NCBI GenBank assembly: GCA_018712225.1
Contig: DVHH01000238.1
Coordinates: 1-6,306 of the forward strand
Direction of reading: 5' to 3'
Length of the DNA stretch: 6,306 bases
DNA from: Scatomorpha intestinigallinarum
GTDB taxonomy: Bacteria > Bacillota > Clostridia > Oscillospirales > Oscillospiraceae
The position numbers were made by a program, and so were the translations under genes. This document shows positions 1 to 5,325 of this stretch, one piece after another. Every line of letters begins with the position of its first letter. The stretch's first letter is position 1. The notes under the pieces were generated by a model, which was given only the letters and a program-made list of their open reading frames with translations, had not been told where the DNA came from and did no database searches.

Positions 1-66
1 CATCATCTATACAGGCAACAAGATATAAGTTTAGATACGCACCATCATCATCAAATACAGGCAACT
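1..66. repeat. Short direct repeat at the AT-richer window edge
   Basis: The 11-mer ATACAGGCAAC occurs at 9-19 and again at 55-65, each preceded by a CATCAT-type run (1-6 and 44-52), with one base of indel between the two contexts. The period is 46 bp. This stretch is clearly less GC-rich than the following 500 bases. One plus-strand frame reads through it to a TAA at 66-68, so it could instead be the low-complexity tail of a gene lying left of the window. With only two copies visible, neither a tandem array nor a coding tail can be established. Confidence 0.35.
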
Positions 67-102
67 AACGCCCCTTGTGCTAATGAAGCGCAGGAGGGGG
101 TC

Positions 103-156
103 AAAGGGGGGACCCTCGCCGGGGGTCCCCCCTTTGCGGGCGGCTCCGCCGCCCGC
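103..156. repeat. Two back-to-back perfect GC-rich hairpins
   Basis: The first hairpin has a 13-bp perfect stem (AAAGGGGGGACCC at 103-115 with GGGTCCCCCCTTT at 123-135) and a 7-nt loop. The second starts at the next base: GCGGGCGGC at 136-144 pairs with GCCGCCCGC at 148-156 around a TCC loop. The first could act as a terminator for a plus-strand gene left of the window, but only three T follow it. Together they open the palindrome-rich cluster that continues to about 563. Confidence 0.7.
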
Positions 157-173
157 AGCCCGCGCGACACCGC

Positions 174-280
174 GGGGTCGGCGGTGGACGAAGGAAAGGG
201 TCGTCGAGGACGCCGACCCCTACGGCGGGCGGGAAACGGACCGCGTGCCGCCGGATTTACTGCGAGATCATCCCACGCCC
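174..280. repeat. 107-bp direct repeat, copy A
   Basis: This block matches positions 446-552 with no gaps and six substitutions over 107 bases by eye. It contains the hairpin core at 198-219 followed by the CCCCTACGG box. No convincing reading frame is conserved in it; the open frames here reflect the GC bias. It is best described as a non-coding repeat of the kind scattered between genes in GC-rich Clostridia. That it is dispersed genome-wide is inference. Confidence 0.75.
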
Positions 281-328
281 GGGCCGGGGCGGGCGGAACA
301 CGGTGAGGCTGGCAAAAACCGTGACGGC

Positions 329-350
329 GGGACGTCGAGGACGCCGTCCC
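329..350. repeat. Hairpin-repeat core, variant unit (GGGACG/CGTCCC)
   Basis: This is a third unit of the hairpin core seen at 198-219 and 470-491. The outer stem is GGGACG with CGTCCC. In the other two units it is GGGTCG with CGACCC, so both sides of one base pair have changed and pairing is kept. All three share an inner CG/CG pair, an AGGA loop and a following CCCCTACGG box. The flanks beyond the core are unrelated to the 107-bp blocks, so this is a separate unit and not part of that duplication. Confidence 0.65.
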
Positions 351-399
351 CTACGGGGCGGGTGCGGCGACGTGGGGCTGGCAGTCATCCGACGACGGG

Positions 400-430
400 C
401 GGGGGTGGACCCCCGCCCCTACGAGGGGGG
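400..430. repeat. Divergent hairpin-repeat unit with CCCCTACG box
   Basis: CGGGGG at 400-405 pairs with CCCCCG at 410-415 around a TGGA loop, followed directly by CCCCTACG (416-423) and a run of six G (425-430). The order of stem, loop, stem and CCCCTACG box is the same as in the units at 198, 329 and 470, although the stem sequence differs. The CCCC of the box can alternatively pair with the downstream G run. Confidence 0.5.
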
Positions 431-445
431 TTGGAGGAACGCTGT

Positions 446-552
446 GGGGTCGGCGGTGGACAAAGGAAAGGGTCGTCGAGGACGCCGACCCCTACGGCGG
501 GCGGGAAACGGGCCGTGTGCCGCGGGATTTACTGCGATATTATCCCACGCCC
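446..552. repeat. 107-bp direct repeat, copy B
   Basis: Second copy of the block at 174-280, same length, with six substitutions and no indels. Its hairpin core is at 470-491. It runs into a perfect small hairpin at 548-563, where CGCCCC and GGGGCG close a TACG tetraloop of the very stable UNCG class. In copy A the corresponding place reads differently (CGCCCGGGCCGGGG), so the similarity ends there. Confidence 0.75.
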
Positions 553-563
553 CTACGGGGGCG
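548..563. repeat. Perfect 6-bp hairpin with TACG tetraloop
   Basis: CGCCCC (548-553) and GGGGCG (558-563) flank TACG. In RNA this would be a C(UACG)G loop, one of the most stable tetraloops. It is the last unit of the palindrome cluster before the terminator at 606-632. Confidence 0.6.
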
Positions 564-605
564 GCATTGAGGGCCATCGGGGACGCGGTCCCGCACATTT
601 AATCA

Positions 606-632
606 AAAATGCCGCCCGATGGGCGGCATTTT
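606..632. terminator. Bidirectional rho-independent terminator
   Basis: AAAATGCCGCCC (606-617) pairs perfectly with GGGCGGCATTTT (621-632) around a three-base GAT loop, giving a 12-bp stem. On the minus strand the stem runs into five T followed by GATT; on the plus strand into TTTTCCTTTT. It lies about 120 bases past the end of the minus-strand operon that finishes at 754 and is the best candidate for ending it. Confidence 0.8.
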
Positions 633-753
633 CCTTTTCCCAACCACTCGCCGTGGCGACGAGTATAAGATCTGTCCCACAGCGGAACACACAGCGCCAA
701 GCTGAAGTCCCGCGGCACAAATCGGCGTGCTGCTTCAAACCCCGTCAGGGCGC
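633..753. other. Gene-free 3' region of the minus-strand operon
   Basis: Nothing here reads as a convincing gene. One small near-palindrome is visible at 646-664 (ACTCG with CGAGT around GC-rich inner sequence). A 61-residue minus-strand frame covers 553-738, but it runs through the terminator and into the repeat cluster and lacks a ribosome binding site, so it is treated as chance. The stretch is probably the 3' untranslated region between the last stop codon and the terminator. Confidence 0.5.
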
Positions 754-1030
754 TCAAAGCCCCAGGAGCTCCTTCGCGCGGGCGAGGTCGGAGCTTTTCA
801 CGCAGATGGTGTAGACGTAGTTCGCGGCGTCGGCATAGTCAGAGTAGCGCGCCGCGCCGCCCGTCACGCCCATGCCCATGCCGTCGCCGGCCCTGGGCGA
901 GGCTGCTGCGCACGCCCTTAGTCTGCATTTTGTAGGCTATGCCCTCCGCCTTAAGCGTGGACCAGACGCGCGCGGCGTCCTCGGCGTCCGTACCGGTGTA
1001 GAGTTCGCGGCGGTTCAGGATGCTTATCAT
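754..1030 (-). pseudogene. DUF2007-like small protein, frameshifted
   Basis: The gene starts at ATG 1030-1028 after a strong ribosome binding site (GGGAGGTG on the minus strand, 1035-1042). The first 46 residues (MISILNRRELYTGTDAEDAA onward) resemble the start of DUF2007-type 'putative signal transducing' proteins: a LY.. strand, a helix, then an AEGI turn. After SSLAQ the frame runs into an early stop near 839. Removing one base in the G/C run at 889-895 gives a smooth continuation, including ARYSDYADAANYVYTICVKS and ending ARAKELLGL at a TGA (754-756), for about 91 residues. The total length of 277 nt is one base over a multiple of three, which fits a single inserted base. This is either a sequencing error in a homopolymer, a real inactivating mutation, or programmed frameshifting. 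It is the last gene of the operon, 19 nt after DUF5714. The family call is moderate and rests on pattern recognition. Confidence 0.6.
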
Positions 1031-1049
1031 CTTGCACCTCCCTGTGCTC

Positions 1050-1784
1050 TCAGTCCCCGTTTGGGGAGAAAAATGGGCAACGGCGGCCTATACATTCCCT
1101 GTTCTTGGCCGGGTATTCACAGCGCGGTCTGGAGGCGGGCATGTCCACGCCCAGCTCCCTCCGTGCAAAGTCTGCTGCGGCCTCTATGGAGAGGCGGCCC
1201 GTACGCTTGCAGCAGCGCGGCCCGCCGACGGCGGCTATGCGCGCCAGACAGTCGGAGACCAGGCGCTGGGCCGCAGCCCAGGGCTCCGCCGCCAGCGGGG
1301 ACGCCCCGCAGGCAATGCTGGCAAAGATCCCCGCGCCCGCCGCCGCGCCGCAGACGCCCAGCGCCCCGCAGGAGCCGTCGGGCAGGCGCTTGCCGCGCGC
1401 CCAGGCCTCGGCCAGGGCCGCGGGCAGGTCAAGCTCCAGGCCGCAGTTTGCGCAGGCCGTCAGCAGTACGCAGGGGACTATGCCGTGGTGCTCCGGCCCG
1501 TGCATGTGTACGCCGGGCAGCGCGCAGGCATTTAGGAAGAGCTTCACGGGGTCACGTTCCCGGCTGTCCTGCAAAAAGGCCAGCAGCGCAGCGCCGCCGC
1601 CGGAGTGGCAGTCGTCGCAGACGAAGTGCCCCGCCTCGCAGACCGCGTCCGAGGGCAGGACCCTGTGGCAGACGCAGCATTCGCGCTCCTGCGTGCGGCC
1701 CGAATAGACAAGGGGCCGGCCGCAGACGACGCAGCCGGTCTCATGCCCGCCGCGCAGGGGGCGTGGTATCGCCCGCGCCTTCAT
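1050..1784 (-). CDS. DUF5714-family Cys-rich protein
   Basis: This 244-residue protein has an N-terminal zinc-ribbon-like part: C18xxC21, C36-C37-x-C39-H40, C49, and C56xxC59-H60. The main domain carries conserved-looking Cys/His motifs, including NACALPGVHMHGPEHH (85-100), C111xxC114, SCGALGVCGAAAGAG (138-152), IACG (157-160), CC at 191-192, and a Cys-rich tail (C222, C231, C236). This arrangement matches my memory of the DUF5714 family found in Clostridia and methanogens; its biochemical role is unknown. The many Cys and His suggest metal or Fe-S binding, which is inference. The start is the ATG at 1784-1782, whose last bases overlap the upstream gene's TGA as ATGA. There is no well-placed ribosome binding site (GAAGG lies one base from the ATG), so translation is probably coupled. 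A longer frame reaching 1877 would lie inside the upstream gene and is rejected. Confidence 0.8.
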   Translation of the reverse strand: MKARAIPRPLRGGHETGCVVCGRPLVYSGRTQERECCVCHRVLPSDAVCEAGHFVCDDCHSGGGAALLAFLQDSRERDPVKLFLNACALPGVHMHGPEHHGIVPCVLLTACANCGLELDLPAALAEAWARGKRLPDGSCGALGVCGAAAGAGIFASIACGASPLAAEPWAAAQRLVSDCLARIAAVGGPRCCKRTGRLSIEAAADFARRELGVDMPASRPRCEYPAKNRECIGRRCPFFSPNGD

Positions 1785-2383
1785 GCCTTCGCCGCGTTCA
1801 CGAGGATGTCCACGCACTGGTCTATGCCGAGCCTGCCGGAGTCGAGGCAGATATCGTAGTTCTCGGCGAGGCCCCACTGGTGGCCGGTGTAGTGGCGGTA
1901 ATAGGCGCGGCGCTTGTCGTCCTTCTCTTTGAGGCGCTTCTCGGGCTTTTCGGGCCGCTCGCCGTAAAGGCGGACGATGCGGTCGGCCCGGAAGGCCGTG
2001 TCGGCGTGGAAGAAGGTGTGCAGGCAGTCCGGCCTGTCGCGCAGGACATAGTCCGCGCAGCGGCCCACGATGACGCAGCGCTCCTTCTCCGCGAGATCCT
2101 TGATGATGTTGTGCTGGATGATGTAGAGCTGGTCCGAGATGGGCAGGCTGCCGCTGCGCGCGCCCTCCGCGTTCATGACCCAGTTGAAGAGGAAGCTGCT
2201 GGTGGAGCAGGCGTATTCGCCGCTCTCCAGTATGTAGCTCTCTGCAAGCCCGCTCTCCGCGGCTATTTTCTTAACGAGCTCCTTGTCGTAGTAGGCCCAG
2301 CCGAGCCGCTCGGCCGTCTCCCTGGCTATCGTCCTGCCGCCGCTGCCGAACTGCCGGCTCACGGTTATGACCCTTATGCCCAT
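1781..2383 (-). CDS. Cytidylate kinase-like family protein
   Basis: This 200-residue protein belongs to the P-loop cytidylate-kinase-like group. Visible features are the N-terminal strand and glycine loop ITVSRQFGSGGRTIA (6-20), a following AERLGWAYYDKELV helix and strand, the core strand CVIVGRCADYVL (103-114), a basic lid-like segment with KDDKRRAYYRHYTG (154-167), and YDICLDSGRLG (176-186), all standard for this family. The P-loop reads GSGGRT instead of the GxxGxGK[ST] of true CMP kinase, so it lacks the usual lysine. Members are common in Clostridia, often alongside the true Cmk, and their substrate is not established. The start at ATG 2383-2381 was chosen because GGAGGT sits at 2390-2395, six bases upstream. 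An upstream in-frame start at 2434 lies at the promoter start site and is rejected. First gene of a three-gene operon. Confidence 0.87.
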   Translation of the reverse strand: MGIRVITVSRQFGSGGRTIARETAERLGWAYYDKELVKKIAAESGLAESYILESGEYACSTSSFLFNWVMNAEGARSGSLPISDQLYIIQHNIIKDLAEKERCVIVGRCADYVLRDRPDCLHTFFHADTAFRADRIVRLYGERPEKPEKRLKEKDDKRRAYYRHYTGHQWGLAENYDICLDSGRLGIDQCVDILVNAAKA

Positions 2384-2389
2384 TTTCGC

Positions 2390-2395
2390 ACCTCC
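2390..2395 (-). promoter_or_regulatory. Ribosome binding site that fixes the kinase-like start
   Basis: GGAGGT on the minus strand, six bases before the ATG at 2383. It decides between this start and the in-frame upstream start at 2434. Confidence 0.8.
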
Positions 2396-2404
2396 ATTCT
2401 CATT

Positions 2405-2432
2405 GCCCCTCAGGGGCGTTGGGGCTTTCCCC
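2405..2432 (-). promoter_or_regulatory. Two small hairpins in the 5' leader
   Basis: The transcribed leader appears to begin with GGGGAAAGCCCC (2421-2432), a 4-bp stem with an AAAG loop, followed three bases on by GCCCCTGAGGGGC (2405-2417), a 5-bp stem with a TGA loop. They sit between the predicted start site (about 2432) and the ribosome binding site (2390-2395). A stabilising role at the 5' end of the message is plausible; neither matches a riboswitch I know. Confidence 0.45.
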
Positions 2433-2438
2433 ATTTAC

Positions 2439-2467
2439 ATTATAGCACAGCGCCCGCGGTTGCACAA
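2439..2467 (-). promoter_or_regulatory. Sigma-A-type promoter of the kinase-like operon
   Basis: On the minus strand there is a perfect -10 TATAAT (2439-2444) preceded by TGC, an extended -10, and a weaker -35 TTGTGC (2462-2467) with 17-nt spacing. The predicted start of transcription is near 2432. The region is AT-rich compared with the flanking genes and lies between the terminator of the upstream operon and the kinase-like gene. Confidence 0.8.
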
Positions 2468-2484
2468 ATTTTTTTCACGACAGG

Positions 2485-2514
2485 AAAGGGGACCGCCCGC
2501 GGGCGGCCCCCTTT
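2485..2514 (-). terminator. Strong GC-rich hairpin terminator after the LTA synthase gene
   Basis: AAAGGGG (2485-2491) pairs with CCCCTTT (2508-2514), and CCGCCC (2493-2498) with GGGCGG (2501-2506), with one G-T-like internal mismatch and a two-base loop. It begins four bases past the stop codon at 2518-2520. On the minus strand only TTTCC follows; the longer T tract (2512-2518) is on the plus side, so the hairpin could also stop antisense plus-strand transcription. Confidence 0.75.
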
Positions 2515-2517
2515 TTT

Positions 2518-4401
2518 TCATCCCACCGTACCGTAGCGGAGCTTGTAATAGGCCCAGCAGCGCATTTTTGACAGCAGCTGCGCCTGCTCGCCGGAGAGCT
2601 CCGTCGTGAGCGCCCCGTCCGCGGTCTCAAAGACGCCGCCGTGCATGATGGGCAGCTCGCGGCGCATTTCATTGAGGTATCCGAACCAGGGCGAGACCTC
2701 GCCCCTGCCGCAGAGCTCCAGCACCGCCGCGCCGAGGTAGCAGGCGCTTATCCGCCCGTCCCCGGGCAGCTCCAGGGCCTCGATGGCGGCCTCGAAGTCC
2801 AGCTCCTGCGCCGCGGCCTCGTTGCACCAGAGCAGGAAGGGCGCGGTGTAGGCCGCGTAGGGGTCCTCCCCGCCGTAGACCTCCGCCGCGGGCAGGCCGA
2901 GCTCTATATAGCCCTGCCGGTTGTCGCCCAGGTAGGGCAGGTGGTCCCCGAAAAAGAGCAGCAGCACCGGCTCCTCCTGCGCGGAGTAGAACTCCGTCAG
3001 CTCCGCGAGCATGGCGTTCGCGTCCCTTATGCCCTCGGCGTAGACGTTCACCGCGGTCTGGATCTCCGGCGAGAGCTCGGCGGCAGTCTCCACCTCGGGG
3101 CAGGCGTAGTCGCCGTATTTTTCCTCGGTGTAGGACATGTGGTTCTGGATGGTGACGGCGTAGGTGAAGTCCAGGCCGCCGTCCGCGCTCTTCTGCTCGT
3201 AGCGGTTCTCCAGCTCGCGCAGGACGCTTTCGTCCGTCACCCAGCTGCCCTTGTACTCAAGCTCCGAGAAGTCCTCGGCAAAAAGGCTCTCGTCTGCGCC
3301 AAGCCAGGAGTAGACGTTCTCGCGGTTGTAGAACCAGCTCTGCCCCGGGTGCATGAAGCAGCTGCTGTAGCCGCCCGCGGCAAAGACGCGGAAGATGCTG
3401 TCGAGCCCGCGGTTCACGGTGCGGAAAGCCGTCAGCGAGGGGGCCGCGGGGTTCAAGAGGTTCGTCTGCATGCCGGTCGCAACGTCGAACTCCGTGTCCG
3501 CCGTTCCGCCCGCGAAGTAGGGAACGACGAGGTGGCCCGCGTAGGCGTTCTCCCCCGCGGCGAGGCTGTTGTAGACCTCCATCGGGTGCTCGCCCTCGGG
3601 GAAGACGAAGACGTCCTCGTTCAGCACGTCGGAGAAGGCCTCGTTCATGACGAAGACCACGTTCACCCGCGCGGGCTCTTCCGCCTCGGCGTAGCCCGTC
3701 TCCCAGGCCGCGGCCTCGTCACGGTCAAAGCCCTCGGGCTTTTCTATCTTATATGTAGAGAAATGGTAGCAGAAGTAGTATACGAAGCCGAGCTCGTTGT
3801 TCACCGAGGCCAGGTCGTAGGGCTCCGTCGTCCCGAAGGAGTTGTAGAGGTCATCGGAGCTGTAGACGAAGGCCACCGCGCCCGCGAGCAGGGCGGCGCA
3901 GAGCAGGACGCCCGTGACGCGCAGGAGCACGCCGCGTCTTTTCGGCGCCCCCTCGGCCTTTTTGAGCGGCAGCAGCAGGCCGAGGACTACAAAGGCCGCC
4001 GCCATGACGACGAGGCAGCAGACCTGGAACCAGGGCAGGCTCATGTCGTAGCTGCCTGCGGCGTCCGCGGCCTCCTTGATGAGGGAGATATCGCGCGGGA
4101 CGAAGGGCTCTCCGCGGACGGTGAGCTTCACTCGGTTTATGAGGGACATGACGCCCACGATGAACCCGGAGGCGGCCGCGCCCCAGAAGGCGTTGCGGAA
4201 GGCAAAGGCGAAAGCCCCCGTCAGCAGGGCGACGGGCAGCCAGTTCAGCAGCAGTATGAGCGGCTGGTGCAGCATCTTGCCCAGCATCGCAAGCACGGAG
4301 ACGGGGTGCGCCCAGAGCGCAAAAAGCGTCACCGCCACGGAGCAGGCAAGGCCGAGCAGGACGGTTGGAACAAGGCCAAGCGGCCGGGAATATCGTTTCA
4401 A
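2518..4401 (-). CDS. LTA synthase family protein (membrane sulfatase-fold phosphotransferase)
   Basis: This 627-residue protein has five predicted membrane segments (about 10-30, 46-66, 71-90, 125-145 and 158-180) followed by a large extracellular alkaline-phosphatase/sulfatase-type domain. Active-site motifs of the LtaS family are visible: the metal ligand E254 in VVFVMNEAFSDV, the nucleophile T300 in FAGGTADTEFDVATG, H421 in IQNHMSY, and D486-H487 in LLFFGDHLPY. LtaS proteins move glycerol-phosphate from phosphatidylglycerol onto a growing teichoic-acid chain; relatives may modify other envelope polymers, so the exact product is unsure. The start is a TTG at 4401-4399 overlapping the previous gene's TGA as TTGA. 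AAAGGA at 4415-4420 is a loosely placed ribosome binding site, 13 bases away. The next Met (M39) would cut away the first membrane segment, which supports TTG. Confidence 0.9.
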   Translation of the reverse strand: MKRYSRPLGLVPTVLLGLACSVAVTLFALWAHPVSVLAMLGKMLHQPLILLLNWLPVALLTGAFAFAFRNAFWGAAASGFIVGVMSLINRVKLTVRGEPFVPRDISLIKEAADAAGSYDMSLPWFQVCCLVVMAAAFVVLGLLLPLKKAEGAPKRRGVLLRVTGVLLCAALLAGAVAFVYSSDDLYNSFGTTEPYDLASVNNELGFVYYFCYHFSTYKIEKPEGFDRDEAAAWETGYAEAEEPARVNVVFVMNEAFSDVLNEDVFVFPEGEHPMEVYNSLAAGENAYAGHLVVPYFAGGTADTEFDVATGMQTNLLNPAAPSLTAFRTVNRGLDSIFRVFAAGGYSSCFMHPGQSWFYNRENVYSWLGADESLFAEDFSELEYKGSWVTDESVLRELENRYEQKSADGGLDFTYAVTIQNHMSYTEEKYGDYACPEVETAAELSPEIQTAVNVYAEGIRDANAMLAELTEFYSAQEEPVLLLFFGDHLPYLGDNRQGYIELGLPAAEVYGGEDPYAAYTAPFLLWCNEAAAQELDFEAAIEALELPGDGRISACYLGAAVLELCGRGEVSPWFGYLNEMRRELPIMHGGVFETADGALTTELSGEQAQLLSKMRCWAYYKLRYGTVG

Positions 4402-5168
4402 GACGGCTCAGTCATCCTTTCTGTGTCCTCAAGGTAATAGCGGGGCCGCCCGAGGGAGGCGCGGCCGTATTCTATGGCGCGCGCCGGGCAGGCGTTTATG
4501 CAGGCCATACAGTGCATGCAGTGTCCGAGCCAGCGCGGCCGCCCGTCCTGGATGGCGATGTCGCTCACGGGGCAGAGCCTTGCGCACTTGCCGCAGCCTA
4601 TGCAGGCCCCCGTGGCGCGGAAGGCGCGGTCCTTTATGAAAAGCGCCCGGAAAACGCGGTTCACCGGCCCGCTCTTGAAGCGGTCGAGCGCCCCGACGTC
4701 AGGGTCGCGGAGGGGCCGCCCGGCGGCGATCTCCCGCGCGGCGGCCTCTATGCCCGGCCTCGCGCGCGCAACTATCTCCTGAGCCTCGGCCTCGTCCGGG
4801 GTGGGGAAGAGGGCCAGGTAGTTCTCGGGCATGACCGCGGCGGCCAGGCCCATGTATTCCATGCCCAGGTCCGTGCAGAGGCGGCGGCAGTATTTGGCGG
4901 CGTCGCCGGGCTCAGAGCCGCAGGTGAGGAAGAAATACATCCTCCGGCTGCCCTCCCAGGCGGCGCGGCGCAGCAGGGCCTCCACCGCGGCAGGCAGACG
5001 CCAGCCGTGCGTGGGCGAGACTACGACGTAAGGCCGCTCCGAGGAAAAGCGCGCCGGCCCCCCGCCCCTGAGCAGGGCGTTCAGGGAGACGACCTCGTCC
5101 CCCGCGGCGGCGGAAATGAGCCTTGCGGCGTACAGGCTGTTGCCCGTGCCGGAAAAGCAGAGTATCAT
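4398..5168 (-). CDS. EFR1 family ferredoxin (flavodoxin-like plus two [4Fe-4S])
   Basis: This 256-residue protein begins with a flavodoxin-like FMN phosphate loop, CFSGTGNSLYAA (4-15). Its middle is also flavodoxin-like, with VVVSPTHGWRLP (48-59) and MYFFLTCGSEPG (77-88). It ends with two bacterial ferredoxin clusters, C189/C192/C195/C199 (CIGCGKCARLCP) and C217/C220/C223/C227 (CMHCMACINACP). This order is the hallmark of the EFR1 family common in anaerobic Clostridia. It should carry electrons between FMN and [4Fe-4S] centres in the cytoplasm; its partner is unknown. The start is ATG 5168-5166 with AAAGGAGG at 5176-5183, seven bases upstream. The gene ends in a TTGA overlap with the LTA-synthase-family gene, so the two are co-transcribed. 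Confidence 0.92.
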   Translation of the reverse strand: MILCFSGTGNSLYAARLISAAAGDEVVSLNALLRGGGPARFSSERPYVVVSPTHGWRLPAAVEALLRRAAWEGSRRMYFFLTCGSEPGDAAKYCRRLCTDLGMEYMGLAAAVMPENYLALFPTPDEAEAQEIVARARPGIEAAAREIAAGRPLRDPDVGALDRFKSGPVNRVFRALFIKDRAFRATGACIGCGKCARLCPVSDIAIQDGRPRWLGHCMHCMACINACPARAIEYGRASLGRPRYYLEDTERMTEPS

Positions 5169-5192
5169 GTGCTCGCCTCCTTTGCTTTCCTG

Positions 5193-5221
5193 ATAATAAC
5201 ACGGCCCGGCAAAATGTACAA
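5193..5221 (-). promoter_or_regulatory. Promoter of the ferredoxin-LTA synthase operon
   Basis: On the minus strand there is -10 TATTAT (5193-5198) with TGT just before it, and -35 TTGTAC (5216-5221), 17 nt apart. The start site would be near 5187, leaving a leader of only about 18 bases that is mostly ribosome binding site. The -10 is good; the -35 matches consensus at only three positions. Confidence 0.6.
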
Positions 5222-5246
5222 GTTTTTTGCGTCGAGAGGTTTTTTA

Positions 5247-5276
5247 CTTACATTCGTTTGAAAAATGTGCTAAAAT
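5247..5276 (+). promoter_or_regulatory. Promoter of the CarD-like gene
   Basis: CTTACA (5247-5252, four of six consensus positions) lies 18 nt before TAAAAT (5271-5276), which is preceded by TGC, an extended -10. The element lies in an AT-rich gap and points at the CarD-like start at 5326. It is divergent from the ferredoxin promoter, with about 25 bases between the two -35 boxes. Confidence 0.6.
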
Positions 5277-5325
5277 ATATGTATCAGGCGGCTAACAGGC
5301 CGGGAAAGTGACGGGTGAGTCCAAA

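Noticed and set aside
1..66. Possible edge of a CRISPR array
   Set aside because: Only two imperfect short repeats, no repeat of typical length, and no cas gene in the window.
553..738. Minus-strand frame of 61 residues
   Set aside because: It spans the terminator and has no ribosome binding site or recognisable family.
77..814. Plus-strand open frame of 245 residues over the repeat cluster
   Set aside because: It crosses all the hairpin repeats and a strong terminator, and its composition (Arg/Gly/Pro) follows the repeats.
872..2536. Long plus-strand open frame of 554 residues
   Set aside because: It runs antisense to the well-supported kinase-like and DUF5714 genes, is Arg/Pro/Ala-rich with no recognisable domain, and has no ribosome binding site. 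It is an effect of high GC.
2641..4437. Plus-strand open frame of 598 residues
   Set aside because: Antisense to the LTA-synthase-family gene, whose active-site motifs are intact; no domain is recognisable in the plus-strand product.
4365..5261. Plus-strand open frame of 298 residues
   Set aside because: Antisense to the EFR1 ferredoxin gene, with low-complexity GC-driven composition.
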